Below, in pieces: positions 11,618 to 23,691 of a stretch of DNA of 64,000 nucleotides. The notes beneath the pieces were generated by a model, which was not told where the DNA came from, made no database searches, and saw nothing but the letters and a program-made list of their open reading frames with translations. Each line of letters begins with the position of its first letter. Position 1 is the stretch's first letter. Origin of the DNA: Kingdonia uniflora (taxonomy: Eukaryota > Streptophyta > Magnoliopsida > Ranunculales > Circaeasteraceae); assembly GCA_014058105.1 (NCBI GenBank), contig JACGCM010001620.1, positions 620,001-684,000 of the forward strand. Direction: 5' to 3'. Position numbers and translations under genes: made by a program.

Positions 11618-12218
11618 TATAGGGACCAGATTTCACAAAGCTCGAAATAGCTTGAAATCGATCCTTATACCAAGAACTACTATGACAAGAATTAAATAAG
11701 GGATAACACTTGACATAGGGGATTTAGCATGGAAAACCTATAAATAGGTAAAAACCCACGACCTCGAGTGGAGGATTTTGTTAAAGTAGTATTATTGCTT
11801 GAGAGAGAGGGAGAATCTGATTACAAGAGTTAATCTAAGAAAAGATAGCTAGAGATCAGATAATTGTATGCATCAAATTCTCTGTTGACTGTTCTGTTTC
11901 CTTAAGAGTTCTGCCCTTTTATAGACCCTGCTTTTAGCTTGACATCGTGCATGAACATGTTCTCTTAAAAGTGGAAGTCATGGGCAGTTGAGTGTGTAAC
12001 TGTTAGCTCGTGGGAGACTGGTGTATCTTGACTTGTTCTGTATACATCTGTTGTGGACGACCCACAATATGCTTGAGTTTGTGGTCGATGTGTAACTGTT
12101 GACGTGTATGTAATGTGTTTGTTTATGCGTGAGTCTGGTACTGGATAAGATTGAGTCTTCCGGAGCTCGAGGTATAGATGAGATTGAGTATCCATAGCTC
12201 GAGGGATAAGTCCCCACA
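11618..12218 (-). repeat. 5' LTR of element B
   Basis: A 601-bp partner of 3272-3873. On the plus strand it begins TATAGGGACC, where the other LTR has TGTAGGGACC, so the CA end at the PBS side has mutated to TA. It ends TCCCCACA followed by the target duplication. About 55 differences from the other LTR were counted by eye. Confidence 0.95.
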
Positions 12219-12223
12219 GTCAC
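12219..12223. repeat. Target site duplication of element B, right copy
   Basis: GTCAC, identical to 3267-3271. Element A sequence resumes here: the minus strand again reads coiled-coil segments of the gene that stops at 3266. Confidence 0.96.
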
Positions 12224-14520
12224 AATTTGATGAACAATAAACATATACTTCCCATTCCAAGGTACACATTCTCTATATTCTAACTTTTTCAATACTTTGG
12301 TTTTATCTATACATAATTAAGTGTCATTTGCTCATTAACTGTTAGCAAGTTTTTGGTCTGTCTCTGCGCTTTAAATTTTTACTTTGTAGCTCTAGAGCAA
12401 TAAAGCATACAAATCAAATATTTCTTGCTCTTTTTTAACTTGTAGCTCCGCTTGCGAAGACAATAGGGATGCTAAGGTGTATTTCTCCTTAGTGAGCTCA
12501 TTCTCTAAGTTTTTTATTTTGAGGCGCATTTCCTTAAGTTCTTAGAACAACGTTTACAAGAACACCTTAGCCTACAAAAGTATATCCGACAAATAATATT
12601 CCATCAGATTATAACATTTTAAACCATTCATACAATCATAGAGTCAGCATTCTACTCTACCATCTTGTCCTTTTCCTCTAGACGCTTATTGTCATCCCCT
12701 TGGTTGTCTCACACTATTTAGGGAAAGATGCCATCTAAACCGTCTACAACTCCAACAGCAACATCTTCCACCTCACCATCTTCCTCCTCCTCAACGTAGA
12801 TGTCCGCCATAATGTCGTTCACCTTATTTTTGAAGTAACCTATTTCTAGGAGGTGGCGCTCAAGTCTATTACACTGGATTACCACCTCCTTCACATTCCT
12901 TCCCAGTTCTGCTGGCAACTCATTGATCTCCACCTCTTGAGAAACCTTCAGGGCCTTCAGTCGCTTCCCCTCCTTAGCCAAGTCAGCTTTTAGTCGAGCT
13001 ACCTTCTTCTCGAGATCGGCCTTCCCCTTCTCAAGCTCGGCTTTCTTCTCCTCCACTCCGAGGCAGATCCCCCTCATCAGACGAGCAGCCTACAAAAACA
13101 TAATAATTATAGAACATTGTTAGCTCGAATCATCATACAAAATTTAACATATATTCAAGTCATCAAACTTACCATTTTGCTCGTCACCATTGCGGATTGC
13201 ACGCCACACCTTTTCCTCCACCATTTTCAATTCATCTTCCTCACCAGGTTGATTCTCCACGACCTTCGCCCCTATCAGTTCAGAAGGCTCAACCCTCCTC
13301 TTTTTCACCCCTTCTTTGATCTCACCACTTCCTATAGTTCCAGAGGCTGAACCTACATGCTTCAGCATCCTCTTCTTTAGAAACACCCAAGCTAACTTAC
13401 TCGACGTAGTAGACTTTGGCACATCCGCGAAGTCCACTCCAGGGGCCTTGGGCAAGACCACTCGTCTCTCTCCATCAGCCTCCCTCTTTTTGTTGCCACT
13501 AACGCCAGTCATTAGCCTTGTTGCTTGACACTTTGGAATGTTCTCAGACTTTCTGTTAACTCACTTCATTCTGTTAATGCCGAGTTCTTTCAGCACAGCC
13601 TTGAGCTCGGTCCCTTCCTGAGCAACAATGTCTAACAGAGACTTCTTCCTCTTCACCTTCGATGAAGGACCTGTCAATAAATAACACATTATCATAAACA
13701 TCACAACATTCAATTTCAACATTTTAAATATTATTTTTCATACATTGTTATACTTACTTTGTTTCAAAGTTCTACACAAAAGTTCCATGGGTTCTTCATT
13801 ATTTCTTTGAAGGCAATCACCCTTCACCCATATCACATTATCATTCTACATTTAACCTACTAAATTTAGATCGAAGAAAAGAGGTCGAGTCAAACTTGCA
13901 AAAAAATATGCCCCTCCAGTTGCAAAAAAGTTGTTTACCCCATAAAACTATAAGACATCTTCATGAGATATCCTCTTCTCAACCTCATCCTCCTCCTACA
14001 ATTTATTCAGAAATTCACAGACGTTTATTACCTCCCACATGTTCCCATTCAACTAAACAGGACATGCCCCAATAATATTCATAATCCCTTTTGCAAGATT
14101 GCTAAGAGGCAGACTCAACCTGTACTCCAATTGAGACAGGTAACACAAAAAACTTTCTTCCAGGTCGACCTGGACATTTCCATCATAATACTCCAAGGAG
14201 ATTAATTCATCTAAACCCCTATCTAGTTTATCCTTCTCCAAATCAGCCAACAAAAAGAAATGTTTCTCCCCAAATCCTACAATACAACTTCTAAACTGCC
14301 TACTGGCATGTTCTACAAAATTACCCCATCTTCCCCCTACAAGAGATTTGGCTTTACAGAACTCTCTAAACGCATTAGAATCCAGAGGTTAGGATACTAA
14401 TTTTCTAGGGAAATCTGGAAATTAAATAACTACTACTTTATCCTCCCTATCAGATACTACATTCTCAGACTCAACCAATCGACTATAGGTCGACGCCTCA
14501 TTGACAGGTGAAGTCTCCAT
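12224..14520 (-). pseudogene. Antisense gene of element A, 5' part
   Basis: Minus strand, starting with METSPVNEAST at 14520. Residues YRLSLPLSNLAKGIMNIIGA and then GGAYFFASLTRPLFF (about 13880-14150) resemble the plant 'putative gypsy type transposon' domain (Transposase_28, PF04195), which is found in antisense genes of such elements. A Lys- and Arg-rich segment follows (13144-13512), then a coiled coil (12718-13077) ending in an acidic EEEEDGEVEDV stretch, and another coiled-coil exon (about 12398-12545) whose NLENELTKEKYTLASL resembles VDLEGLLEVEKNSFADL in element B. Several stops and gaps are probably introns or decay. The gene continues at 3266-1728 beyond element B. Confidence 0.68.
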
Positions 14521-16600
14521 ATCGAGTACAACTCTAAATGGATTTAATTATACACAAAAATCCTCAAGGTTAACCTACATACAGGTCCAGATATTATATC
14601 ATTATCTTCTATATATACATCACTCGCATACATATATCTTTCATATCTCATTTTACAAATATATCAAACAGATTTTATAAATTGCTGTAAATAATAATTT
14701 TTAGATTTGCATACCCCAAAAAAGGAATTTTGAAAGAAACACATTCACAGTATCACAAATCATCTACTAACCTTCTATGTCATAATATAAATTTAACGCA
14801 ACGCCAAATCCTTCTCTCACAATACTGCTGTATAACCACCTTCATGACTCAGTCTTTGTAACTCTCTCTCTCTCGCTTTGATTGTTGATCACTCTTGATT
14901 AATTTTACACAAAATTCTCTACCATTTTTTTTCTTTCCTCTCTCACTGCTCTTTAAGTTTTTAGAAGTTGATAAGCATTTGAATGAGGATGATAAAGCAT
15001 TATTTATATATATTTTTTCTCAGTAACTGTTGGCAGTTATTGGGCCTCGCATGAGCCGCCCTCGATTGTGGAACCGAGGCATCCCTTCCACAATTAATGT
15101 CAGACGTCTTGTACCTTTTCAGTGAAAATACATTCCCACCATTACCCCCTGCCCTATATTTTAATATATTTTCATCTTTATTTACTAAAGCACCCTCTAA
15201 CCTCCCTACAACCATGATGACTCAATACTTACACGCAATCGAACTTTCCTTGCTTTCTCACCAGATACAAAATCAAAAGTTGTCTACATTTTCTATTTTC
15301 TACTCCTTTTACTTATAGAAGTGTTGACGTCATTTTTAAAGCTCTCAACATTTTATAAATATTCAAATTCATTTTTTACAAACAGTCACAAACAACATTC
15401 GCAACAATAGAGGATAGATTCAAACTTCATTCTCATTATATTTCTTTGACAATTATTCAAACTCATACAATTTACTCCCTATTATACCTAAAATATCCCT
15501 AATGTCCTGGGGAGCCACACTCGATCATTTCGCCTCCAACAATCCTCACATCTTCCAATTCGATTTCTTCTTCAACAATCAGTCTCACAGCATCTTTTCT
15601 AGCTAAAGGCTCTACCATCACTTCCCATAATAACTCCTCATAGAAGAAACGTCCATACTCAAGTTCCCTACCTATCCAATCTAATCCTTCAAACTGACAC
15701 TCCCTAACTGGCAGGTCAGCATCATAGTGCAGTGAGCAAAAAAATTAGCTCACGCACTTCAGCTATCTTTATCGCTAACCACCCCTCAACAGCATAACCA
15801 ATTCTCTCAAATTGAGTCCACGCCATTTTAATTTTCTTCCACTTGCTTAAAAGCTCATTGCCCCCCTATTTATACAATTGACTAGATTGCAGCAAACCCC
15901 CAACAGTTTGTAATTATATTCTGTTCTTTCAAAACAAAAACCCTACTATCTTGAGAACAATTATTTGAGCTTATCTCTCCATATTGACCTCAATGAATTC
16001 GGCCTCGTCCATCTCAACCTTACTTTTATTTCTCCACATCGACCTTTAATAAATCTAAGCGATCTCCAATAGCTTGAATTCCCAATTCTTATATATCCTA
16101 ACAGTTTTACAGTTTTCTCTCCCCCCAAAAAAATTCTAAATCATTCCATTCAAAAACAAATTAGGATACATCTTTTGAACACCAACACATTTCTATAGCT
16201 CGATTACTATAATATATGTTTCAGTTCCAATCTCATACATTACATCTCCTATTCGTAACTCTTTGAATTATTCATAGCTCGATTTTAAGAGTTATTCTAT
16301 ATATCAACACAGAGTTTGATTAAATTTTATTAAGCCCGAATATAAATTACATGTACTTTACATATAACAAGTTTTTCAAGTACTCCAAAAATAGGTACTT
16401 TACAGATAACAAGTTTTTCAAGTACTTTACAGATAACAAGTCTTTCAGGTACTCTGAAACAACAAATCTTTCAGTTCATATGACTTTAGTGATGTTTCAC
16501 TCAAAGAATCTTCTGAAGCAAAGCAGATATAGAAGTTACCAGATATCCTTCCCCTTTCACACCATCTTACTCTGACCAAAAACTGGTTTGGAGGAAGTCT
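14521..16600. other. AT-rich 5' flank of the antisense gene in element A
   Basis: About 2 kb between the antisense gene start and the small LTR-proximal antisense region. It is very AT-rich, with CT-rich strings such as the one near 14870. A minus-strand segment at about 15500-15740 looks weakly coding, with runs of acidic residues, but has no clear start. Triple short repeats of a GGTACTTTACAGATAACAAG-like unit lie at 16355-16470. The region would hold any promoter of the antisense gene, but I see no certain TATA box. Confidence 0.5.
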
Positions 16601-17268
16601 GGAGATGAAAGCAGAAGGCTCAGTGCTTGAACCAACTCTTCAAACAAAGAAGTCTTCTTAGAGCCAAGAAATGATGATCATGTAGAAGCAGACTTCCATT
16701 CTCCGTCTCCCTTCACCACTACCACCACCGCAGAGTTGGTAGAGATGAAGAGGGCATGACCTTAGAATCCAATCCAACGTAGGACATCGGCGCAATTGAC
16801 CTGTAGTTATACCAACCCCAGTATCTGTCTCCTCAACCTTGTCTTCTGCAAGGAATTGGAGACAACTCCAACGTTGCTCGCATGTTAAGAAAACATTATG
16901 AAATCTCCATCTACAGTAAAAATCTTCGTCATCTTCAACCGCTTCTTCTTCCGACATACCCTGATACGTCAGTGGAATGGAAACGGGGTTGACATCTCCA
17001 AGGACTGATTGCCAAAATATCTCAACTTCAACTTCCGCATCTCAATAGAAACTCTTTCTTCGTAAACCATTCTCCAGGTCTTCACCGTCGTCAATAAGAC
17101 TTCGTGAGAATATTGAAACAAACAACGTACTTTTCCATTATCCTCAGTGCAGGTACTATTTATATAACCCTCATATTTAATGTACAGGTACGTTTCCCAA
17201 GCGTCATTATTCAAAATAGATGAAACTCTCAAAACCCCAGCCGTCACGCACATTAATATTTCTGTCAT
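16600..17268 (-). pseudogene. Small LTR-proximal antisense reading region, element A
   Basis: Two open segments on the minus strand. The first (16969-17268) encodes 99 residues with YEERVSIEMRKLKLRYFGNQS, close to the KEPRIRYFGYQS segment at the same place in element B. The second (16658-16957) starts MSEEEAVEDDEDF and has a Gly/Arg-rich CGGGSGEGRRRMEV stretch. They lie directly inside the polypurine tract of element A. The function is unknown. Conservation in position and in part of the sequence is the only evidence that it is a gene. Confidence 0.5.
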
Positions 17269-17410
17269 TATTCAATGCAAAAGCATCCCCCTATAAAAAT
17301 ATGCATTTTCCATACAGTCAAATCCACATTACTCTTTCCTTCATTTTCAAAATCCCAAAACCCGTATACCCGCAAATTATTTCTCAACAAAAGCCACTCG
17401 TGACTTCGGC

Positions 17411-17424
17411 TGTGAGGGGGCAAT
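17411..17424 (+). other. Polypurine tract of element A
   Basis: TGTGAGGGGGCAAT directly precedes the TGTAGGAGCC start of the LTR. Its position on the left shows that 17425-18041 is a 3' LTR and that element A is read on the plus strand. Confidence 0.87.
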
Positions 17425-18041
17425 TGTAGGAGCCTATCCCTCGATATAACCTAATTTGAGTTATTTCTAGTTTAAACTACCTCTATATCAGACTCATGCA
17501 TTCCACATATGATATAAACAGTCAGTATTAACACCTACGCCACGAGCTGATGAAAAATGTGGGTCAAGCTCAATAGAAAAACATAAACAAGTCAAAGACA
17601 CCAGTCTCTCACAAACTCAGCAGTTGCTCAGTCAACTGCCACTTACCATATTGTTCAGAGAACGTGTATCAGCACGATAAAGAACTGTGGAGATGGCCTA
17701 TATAAAGAAAAAGTTCTATAAGAGACAAGGACCAGAAAAAAATATATGAAAAATCACCAAGAAAACTATATTTTCTAGATTCTCAAAATATCAAACTTCT
17801 TATGTACAAGATCCAGTATTTCAAGTTTAAGAAATCACTTATAATAAGATATCAGCCTCAAGCAATAAAAGTCACTATTACAAAAACCCTCAACTCGAGG
17901 TCGTGGTTTTTTACCTATTCAGAGGTTTTTCATGCTAAATCACCTGTGTCATTTCTTATTTTACATTAGTTTTTGTCACAGGAATATTGGTGTAAGAGCT
18001 AATTCCAAGCCATTTCTAGCTTACGGAATTAGACCATTACA
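17425..18041 (+). repeat. 3' LTR of element A
   Basis: A 617-bp LTR with TGTAGGAGCC and ACCATTACA ends. In reverse orientation it is clearly similar to the element C LTR (23712-24292): the shared parts include CTCAACTCGAGGTCGTGG and the block around GGTGATTTAGC-like words. The sequence immediately beyond is the minus-strand integrase of element C. The expected target duplication (CATAC, 18042-18046) would have its partner left of the window. Confidence 0.9.
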
Positions 18042-19250
18042 CATACCAGTTCGACCAATGATGAAGAATAGACCCTTCCAATTTTTTGCCAGTTTCCCGG
18101 CATGTGCCTCTTTTCGGTGTTGAAGGATTTCTCTAAGGACGAGATCGTCGATTGGAATGTACGGCTTCAGACTCTTCTGTTGTATGAGCTGGCCAGTATA
18201 TGGTGATATCGACCTAGGTTGGCAATAGTGCGTTTCCTAGTTTCATCAATTCAATTCATATTGCATCCCAATTCGAACTCATTCTCTTCGTCGGTAAGCT
18301 CATAATCTTTGACTGGATGGTAGTATTATGTTGGAATGACGGCTTTTGTGCCACAGGTAAGGAAGAATGGGGTATAGCTGGTTGATGGAGTGGTATGGTA
18401 TGCCCATAAGACAAGAGGAAGCTCTCATATCTAGTTTCCTTTTTTCTGTGATTGAAGCCTTTTCTTGAGTCCATCTATGATGGTTTTGTTAGTAATTTCG
18501 GTTTGGCCATTGCCTTGAGGGTAGTAGGGATTTGATGGTGAGTGGATGATGTTGTATTTATTGAGGAAGACTATAATTTTTTCATCAACGAACTGGGGCT
18601 CATTATCAATCCAAATTAGGTGGGGGTATCCAAACCGTGTGATAATGTGTTCCCAGATAAAAGAGATGACCTCTTCTTCTCTAGTTTGACAGAGTGGAAC
18701 TGCTTCTACCTATTTTGTAAAATAATTTATTGCAACAAGTAGGTATCGTTGGTTACCTGGAGTATTTAGAAATTATCCGACGAGATCGAGCACCCACCGC
18801 CTGAATGGCCAGAATACCTTACTTGCATGTAGTTCGAGCGCATGGGCACAAATTATGTATCCATGTCGTTGACATATGTTACATTTGCGTGAGTACTATT
18901 CTGCTTACTTGCGTATGCCTAGCCAAAATACTCCTTGTATAATTGCTCTATTAGCAAGTGATCAACCTATGGCATGGGAGCCACAAGTCCCTCCATGTAA
19001 ATCTCGAAGCATTTTTTCTATTTTCTTCCTGGAGAGACACTTGAGATAAGGCCCCGTGACTGAATGGCGATATAAAAAAACTTTTTAAACTGTGCAACGC
19101 TTTAAATTCTCAATCAACTATCGGTACTCCTTTGGATATGTCAGTATGGCCCCTTTGCATTCGTTATCGAGGCCAAGATAGGCAATAAAGGGCTTTCGCC
19201 AATCGTCATCCTCATTTTTATCACCCTCAATGTTAATCGTGCAAATAGAA
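18042..19250 (-). pseudogene. Integrase of element C, interrupted by element A
   Basis: The minus strand reads a finger region (DLHGGTCGSHAIG ... CNICQRHG), YFTK.VEAVPLCQTREEE, the catalytic Asp in WIDNEPQF, and NGQTEITNKTI around the catalytic Glu, then a tail with HPVKDYELTDEENE, which is nearly the same in element A at 455-500. The first catalytic Asp appears as Asn (INYFTK). Several in-frame stops are present. The reading breaks off at 18042 where the element A LTR begins. Confidence 0.88.
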
Positions 19251-19284
19251 TATCAATCAATACTGGGGTTGATATTACTTTGAT

Positions 19285-20158
19285 CTATAGATATCTGGCT
19301 TTTGTACCTAAGATCCCGGCTAGATAAGCCAAGGAATCGGCGTGTCTATTTTTACCTCGAGATAGATAGTCGAGAGTTGCTTTCGTAAATATGCTCATCT
19401 TGTCGGCAACGAGGGCTGCATACTCGATCATCTTAGCATTCTTCTTGTATTGTTCAGAGTAATGGTAGATGATGAGTAGAGCACCTGTGTAGACTGAGAA
19501 CTCTGGGATGCCAAGCACGAGAGCGACGTTGAGTTCATGAATTAGAGCTTCGTATTTTGTGATACTGTTGGAGGCTTCAAAATCCAAGAGGATTGATTTC
19601 TCGATTCTATTGTTGGAAGGGGTAATCAATACGATTCCAATTCTAGACCCTGCGGGTCCTGCTGAGCCATCTGTAAGAAGTCTCCACCTTTCCATGTTAC
19701 CCATTTAGCTCGTTCATCAAATACTTTGGTGGGTAGATCTTCTGTAATTTCTTTTGTAAGGTCAGGATCGTGCTCCTCCCAATCAGGATCTTCCACTGGA
19801 AAATCCGTGAGAAATTAGACAATGGCCTGACCCTTTTCTGAATGTCTTTGTTCAAACTTGATATCATGTTCTCCCAAACTAACTGACCATTGTTGCACTC
19901 TCCTGGATTTTTCTTTTTTGGACAAACTTCTCGGAGTGGGCAGTTTGTCATGACTTTGACTAAATGAGCTTAGAAGTAGTACTTAAGTTTATGTGAAGTG
20001 TAAACAAGAGTTAGAAAGAGTTTCTCAATTTTAGAATACCTCGTTTCTACGGAAGTGAGAGTTTTGCTAATGAAATAGACTGGCTTTTTGATCTTCCCCT
20101 CAAGTTGAATGAGAACTGAGCTGATAGAAGTGTATGTAACTGCCAGGTAAATGATCAA
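19285..20158 (-). pseudogene. RNase H domains of element C
   Basis: Two parts. From 20158 down, YFISKTLTSVETRYSKIEK belongs to the RNase H that follows RT. At 19285-19704 lies the second, Tat-type RNase H: TDGSAGPAGSRIG with the first catalytic Asp, KYEALIHEL with the Glu, and RHADSLAYLAG near the end. Where element B has YRDSLLIV, this copy reads YTGALLII, so a catalytic Asp is lost. A frame change separates the two parts near 19700 and 19950. Confidence 0.85.
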
Positions 20159-20478
20159 TTTCTCATTATCTACCGAGTGCTCATGATGGGAGACTTCCCC
20201 AGATAGGCTTTAAGTTCCTGAAAAGCTGCCTCGTATTCTGATGTCTACTTGATATCTTCGTTGGGTTGAACATTTCCTCTTTGGGTACAACCTCGGAGTA
20301 GTAGGAACAACCAACGACAATAATATGAAGATTTAGAAATGAATCGGTTGATAGAGGCAATCTTGCCAGTATGTTTTTGTACGTCCTTCATTGTTTTTAG
20401 AGATGGCATGTTAAAGAGAGCTTGAATTTGATCTGGGTTAGCCTTAATCCTCTTCTTGTTGATGAGATGGTCATGGAA

Positions 20479-21100
20479 TCAGCCTGAATATACTCTGAAT
20501 TTGATCTGGGTTAGCCTTAATCCCCTTTTGGCTGATGAGATGGTCATGGAATCAGGATTGAGTCGCATCTTGTAAGATCGCAAAATGCTGAATATTGTGG
20601 TTAGATTTGTGATGTGGTTATTTGACTGTATGCTTTTGCACAAAAGATCATCAATGTAAACTTTAACGATTTTCCCGAGATGTGCTTTAAACATAGTCAT
20701 CATTAACCGTTGATAAGTTGCACATGTTTTCTTGACTCCGAAAGGCATGACTTTGTAGCAGTAAAGTCCTCTTTTAGTGATAAAAGTGGTTTTTTTCTTT
20801 ATCTTCTTCCAAGAGAGGAATCTGATTGTATCTAAAAGTAGTGTCCATCATAGATAAGAGTTTGTGACCTTCTGTTGAGTCAAGAATTTGATAGATGATA
20901 GGAATAGGGAAACTATCCATTGGAGTATGTTTGTTTAGATCGGTAAAGTCTACACAAACTCGGACTTTCCATTCTTCTTTAAAAAAACGATGATGCTTGA
21001 TATCCAATCTAGATACTTGGCTTCTCGAATGAATCACACTTTGATCAATTTCTCGATCACAATGTTGACTTCATCTTGAAAATGAAGTAAGAGGCATCAA
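20479..21100 (-). pseudogene. Reverse transcriptase of element C, broken
   Basis: Minus strand: KVRVCVDFTDLNKHTPMDSF and DTTFRYNQIPL (20774-21037) are the early RT motifs, followed after a frame change by MPFGVKKTCATYQRLM and the active site VYIDDLLCKS (20479-20748). YIDD replaces the usual YVDD, which is tolerated in related enzymes. A short duplication of the CTCTGAATTTGATCTGGGTT-like word occurs near 20425 and 20495. Confidence 0.87.
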
Positions 21101-21379
21101 TGTTTTTGTTTGACCGTTATAGCGTTAATGTTGATGGCCAATTTGTGACATGCCTTGGTCGGATTGACCCCAGGCATCTCTTCGTCGAAAGTCCACGCAA
21201 AAATATCTCGATTTAGTTCTAAGAACTGAATGAGAGCATCCTTATCATGTTAGACCATCTTGGTACCGATCAAAGTACCTCTGCTAGGTTCATCAATGTC
21301 GATGTATTCTGTGGGCTCTTCTATAGAAGGTTGATCATCGATGTGACCAGTTTTTTGTAATTGTTATACAGCGTATCTG

Positions 21380-21998
21380 TCTGAGATTTCCAGAATAGAG
21401 AGATGGTATTCACGCAAGCTCGAGAAAACTTTTGACTGCCTTTGATTTCATAGATTCCATCGTTATGATTGAAGCGAAGGGCTTAATGATAAATAGAAGT
21501 GATTGTTACCATGTTATGAATCCAGGAGCAGCTCATAATCCCGAGATGACGAGATTTAGCGTTGATGACGTAGAAGACAATGTCGATTGTAGCTGGTCTA
21601 GCGGTAATAGGTAATATTATCTTGCCTACTCGCTTTTCTTTGGAACCATGAAATTCACCGATATCACTGTCGCTCAGATTGACTTGATCGGCCAATCCCA
21701 TCTGGTCGATTGTGCTTTAAAAGATAATCTCAATTCTGCTTCCTGTATCGATCATCATTGTATACATGACAAACTTCTTCATCTTAAGCATTATGGCTAA
21801 TACATCATGATGTATAAATTTTACATGACTAATGTCGCAATCTTTGAATGAGATCCCAAGCCAGCCATTGTTCAACTCAGGTAGAAGCTTAACCTCTTTA
21901 TCTTGAGGTGTGAAGACGCAACATTCTGATAGTCTCCTATGCTTGAATCTACAGGAGTTGTTGATCTCATGAATCTTGATCATGTTGTTATGGTACAT
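21380..21998 (-). pseudogene. Aspartic protease region of element C
   Basis: Minus strand: HHDVLAIMLKMKKFVMYTMM is followed by the active-site block IDTGSRIEIIF (near 21720), where intact Tat relatives have DNGSS. In the shifted frame, KIILPITARPATIDIVFYVI and LGIMSCSWIHNM (21483-21701) are the flap and C-terminal part. One frame change and a Ser-to-Arg change in the active-site block are visible. Confidence 0.82.
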
Positions 21999-21999
21999 A

Positions 22000-23617
22000 T
22001 GGTATATTTTTTCTCAGCTTGATCTTCGACCTGGACTACTTCGAGCTACTTCTTATAGTTGCCATCCTTGTAGGATTGTAGGTCAATAATGTATTCGTGC
22101 ATCCACCCATCTTTGAAAATGAATTCCATCAACCTCTGTAAAGTATAGCAGTTGTCAATAGCATGATAATTTACCTTGTGATGCATGTAGTACGAGTGGC
22201 TTTCGATTGGTTCCAATGGTTGAGATGAACGGTATAGCTTATCCTTTGATAGAATTAGAAAAATTATAGAGATTCAGACATTCATCTTTAGGAGTACCAG
22301 TTTAGATAATGTACCGCCTTTCTGAGGGTTGCCAGTATTGCCCATGGAACGTTTGTGATCACATTGATCCACCTTCAGTTCAATGTTTCATTCTGTAGGT
22401 GGACCTTTGGTGGTTATGACAAATTTAGTAGATTTATGCCTTTTGGACATCATCATTTCCAGGTCAACATACCCATTGACCTTGGTGATCATATCCTCCA
22501 AGGTCGCAGGTTTGTTGAGGAAGTGGTGTTCTTTGGCATTGTAGTCGAGCTGGAGCGCGTTGATGAAAGCAGTAACAGCTATTTTTTATCAAGATTATCT
22601 ACTTTTCATCTGAGCTTCATAAACTTCTTGGCAAATGCCTCGAGCTTCTCTCCTTGTGATTGTTTAAGACTAATAAGAGAATATAAATTCCCCTCCTTGT
22701 CTTTGTTGTAAGCATATGTCTTGATGAATTGCTTTTGTAAATAATTGAATGTGATGATGAAATCTTTAGGTAGAGAGTAGAACCACCGAAGTGGTTCTCC
22801 CTATGGACTTGTTACGAACAGACAGTAGAGAATGTGGTTGAAATTGGAGTACAATCTCAATGAATCATGGAATTGTTGAATGTGCTCCTTTGGGTCAGTG
22901 CCCTTATATTTACATATCTTCGGAGTATGGAAACCTTTCAGTACTTCCATATCGAATAACTCTTTGGTAATCGGACTACCTTGCAACTTGGTGAGGTCAT
23001 CTTTATGGCCTAGCATCTGAGCTTCAATTAACTCCTCGATACACTGATCTATATGTTCTTGCATGACATATTGACATGTGGCTTGAGTGGCTTGGTGAGG
23101 TGGTTGAGGATTATGAGTGTCGGTTCCCTCACTCAAGCGATCACGTACTAGAATTCAAGGTTGAGGTCGTTGTTCTTCCTCTTGATGTTTGGAAGGTCAG
23201 AGACCTCTACTGATATCAGACTGAACTTCACCGCCCAAATGAAGGGAAGTTTGATGTTCATGTTGAACATTTCTAGAAATAGCTTTGTTGGTGGTTACTC
23301 GAGGTCCTAATCTTTCTTACGTAGAAACCTGGGAGGTCTCTGGCATCTGATCACGATCTCAAGTTTGGGGAGCCTATTGAGTATCATGTAGAGCATGTAA
23401 CGTAGTTTACATAGTTATTATCTGTTCCTCATGTCGTTTGAACGCTGATAAACGAGCTTGTCGCTCGGCTTCGAGCTCCTTCTCTCGGAGCTCTCGGTTA
23501 AGAGTTAACTGACGTTCGAGCTCATTACATTTTTTATTTTGGCGTGGAGATTCGTCTGTAGTTTTGCAAGCTGTTCTGGCTCAACTCAAAGATCGAGCTG
23601 GATTCCGGTTACTGGTC
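22000..23617 (-). pseudogene. Gag of element C, degraded
   Basis: Minus strand. A start like MTSNRNPARSLS at 23617 is followed by many stops. At 22801-23136 an open part reads SEGTDTHNPQPPHQATQ and then KGFHTPKICKYKGTDPKEH, the typical start of the capsid domain. Below it, in another frame, come WFYSLPKDFIITF, LQKQFIKTY and QSQGEKLEAFAKKF (22560-22800), which match the retrotransposon gag family (PF03732). It is non-functional. Confidence 0.83.
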
Positions 23618-23691
23618 ATCTGGAAGTGAACATGATTGGAGATTGATAGTAGAATAAATATATGCCTTAGGATATTGTGGAAATGTCTTCT

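Larger units (their letters stand above)
3272..12218 (-). mobile_element. Tat-lineage Ty3/gypsy element B, deleted derivative nested in A
   Basis: An 8947-bp element read on the minus strand. In its own order it holds the 5' LTR (11618-12218), PBS (11598-11615), a gag start, a deletion junction near 11010-11040, the RT/RNase H border, RNase H and integrase, a 155-bp tandem array, antisense genes on the plus strand, a polypurine tract and the 3' LTR (3272-3873). The deletion removed most of gag, all of protease and nearly all of RT, so it could only move with help in trans. The two LTRs differ at roughly 55 places by eye (about 90 percent identical), so the insertion is not recent. Confidence 0.94.
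1..18041 (+). mobile_element. Tat-lineage Ty3/gypsy element A, 5' part outside window
   Basis: A plus-strand LTR retrotransposon whose 3' half is in the window. In order it holds the integrase C-terminal end (1-821), a 114-bp tandem array, a long antisense coiled-coil gene, a small antisense reading region, a polypurine tract (17411-17424) and the 3' LTR (17425-18041). Element B interrupts it between 3271 and 12219. Beyond 18041 the sequence is integrase of element C on the other strand, so A itself sits inside C. Pol followed by a long 3' region with antisense reading frames is known for Tat/Ogre/Grande elements. The A and C LTRs and integrases are recognisably similar, so they belong to one family. 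Confidence 0.9.
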
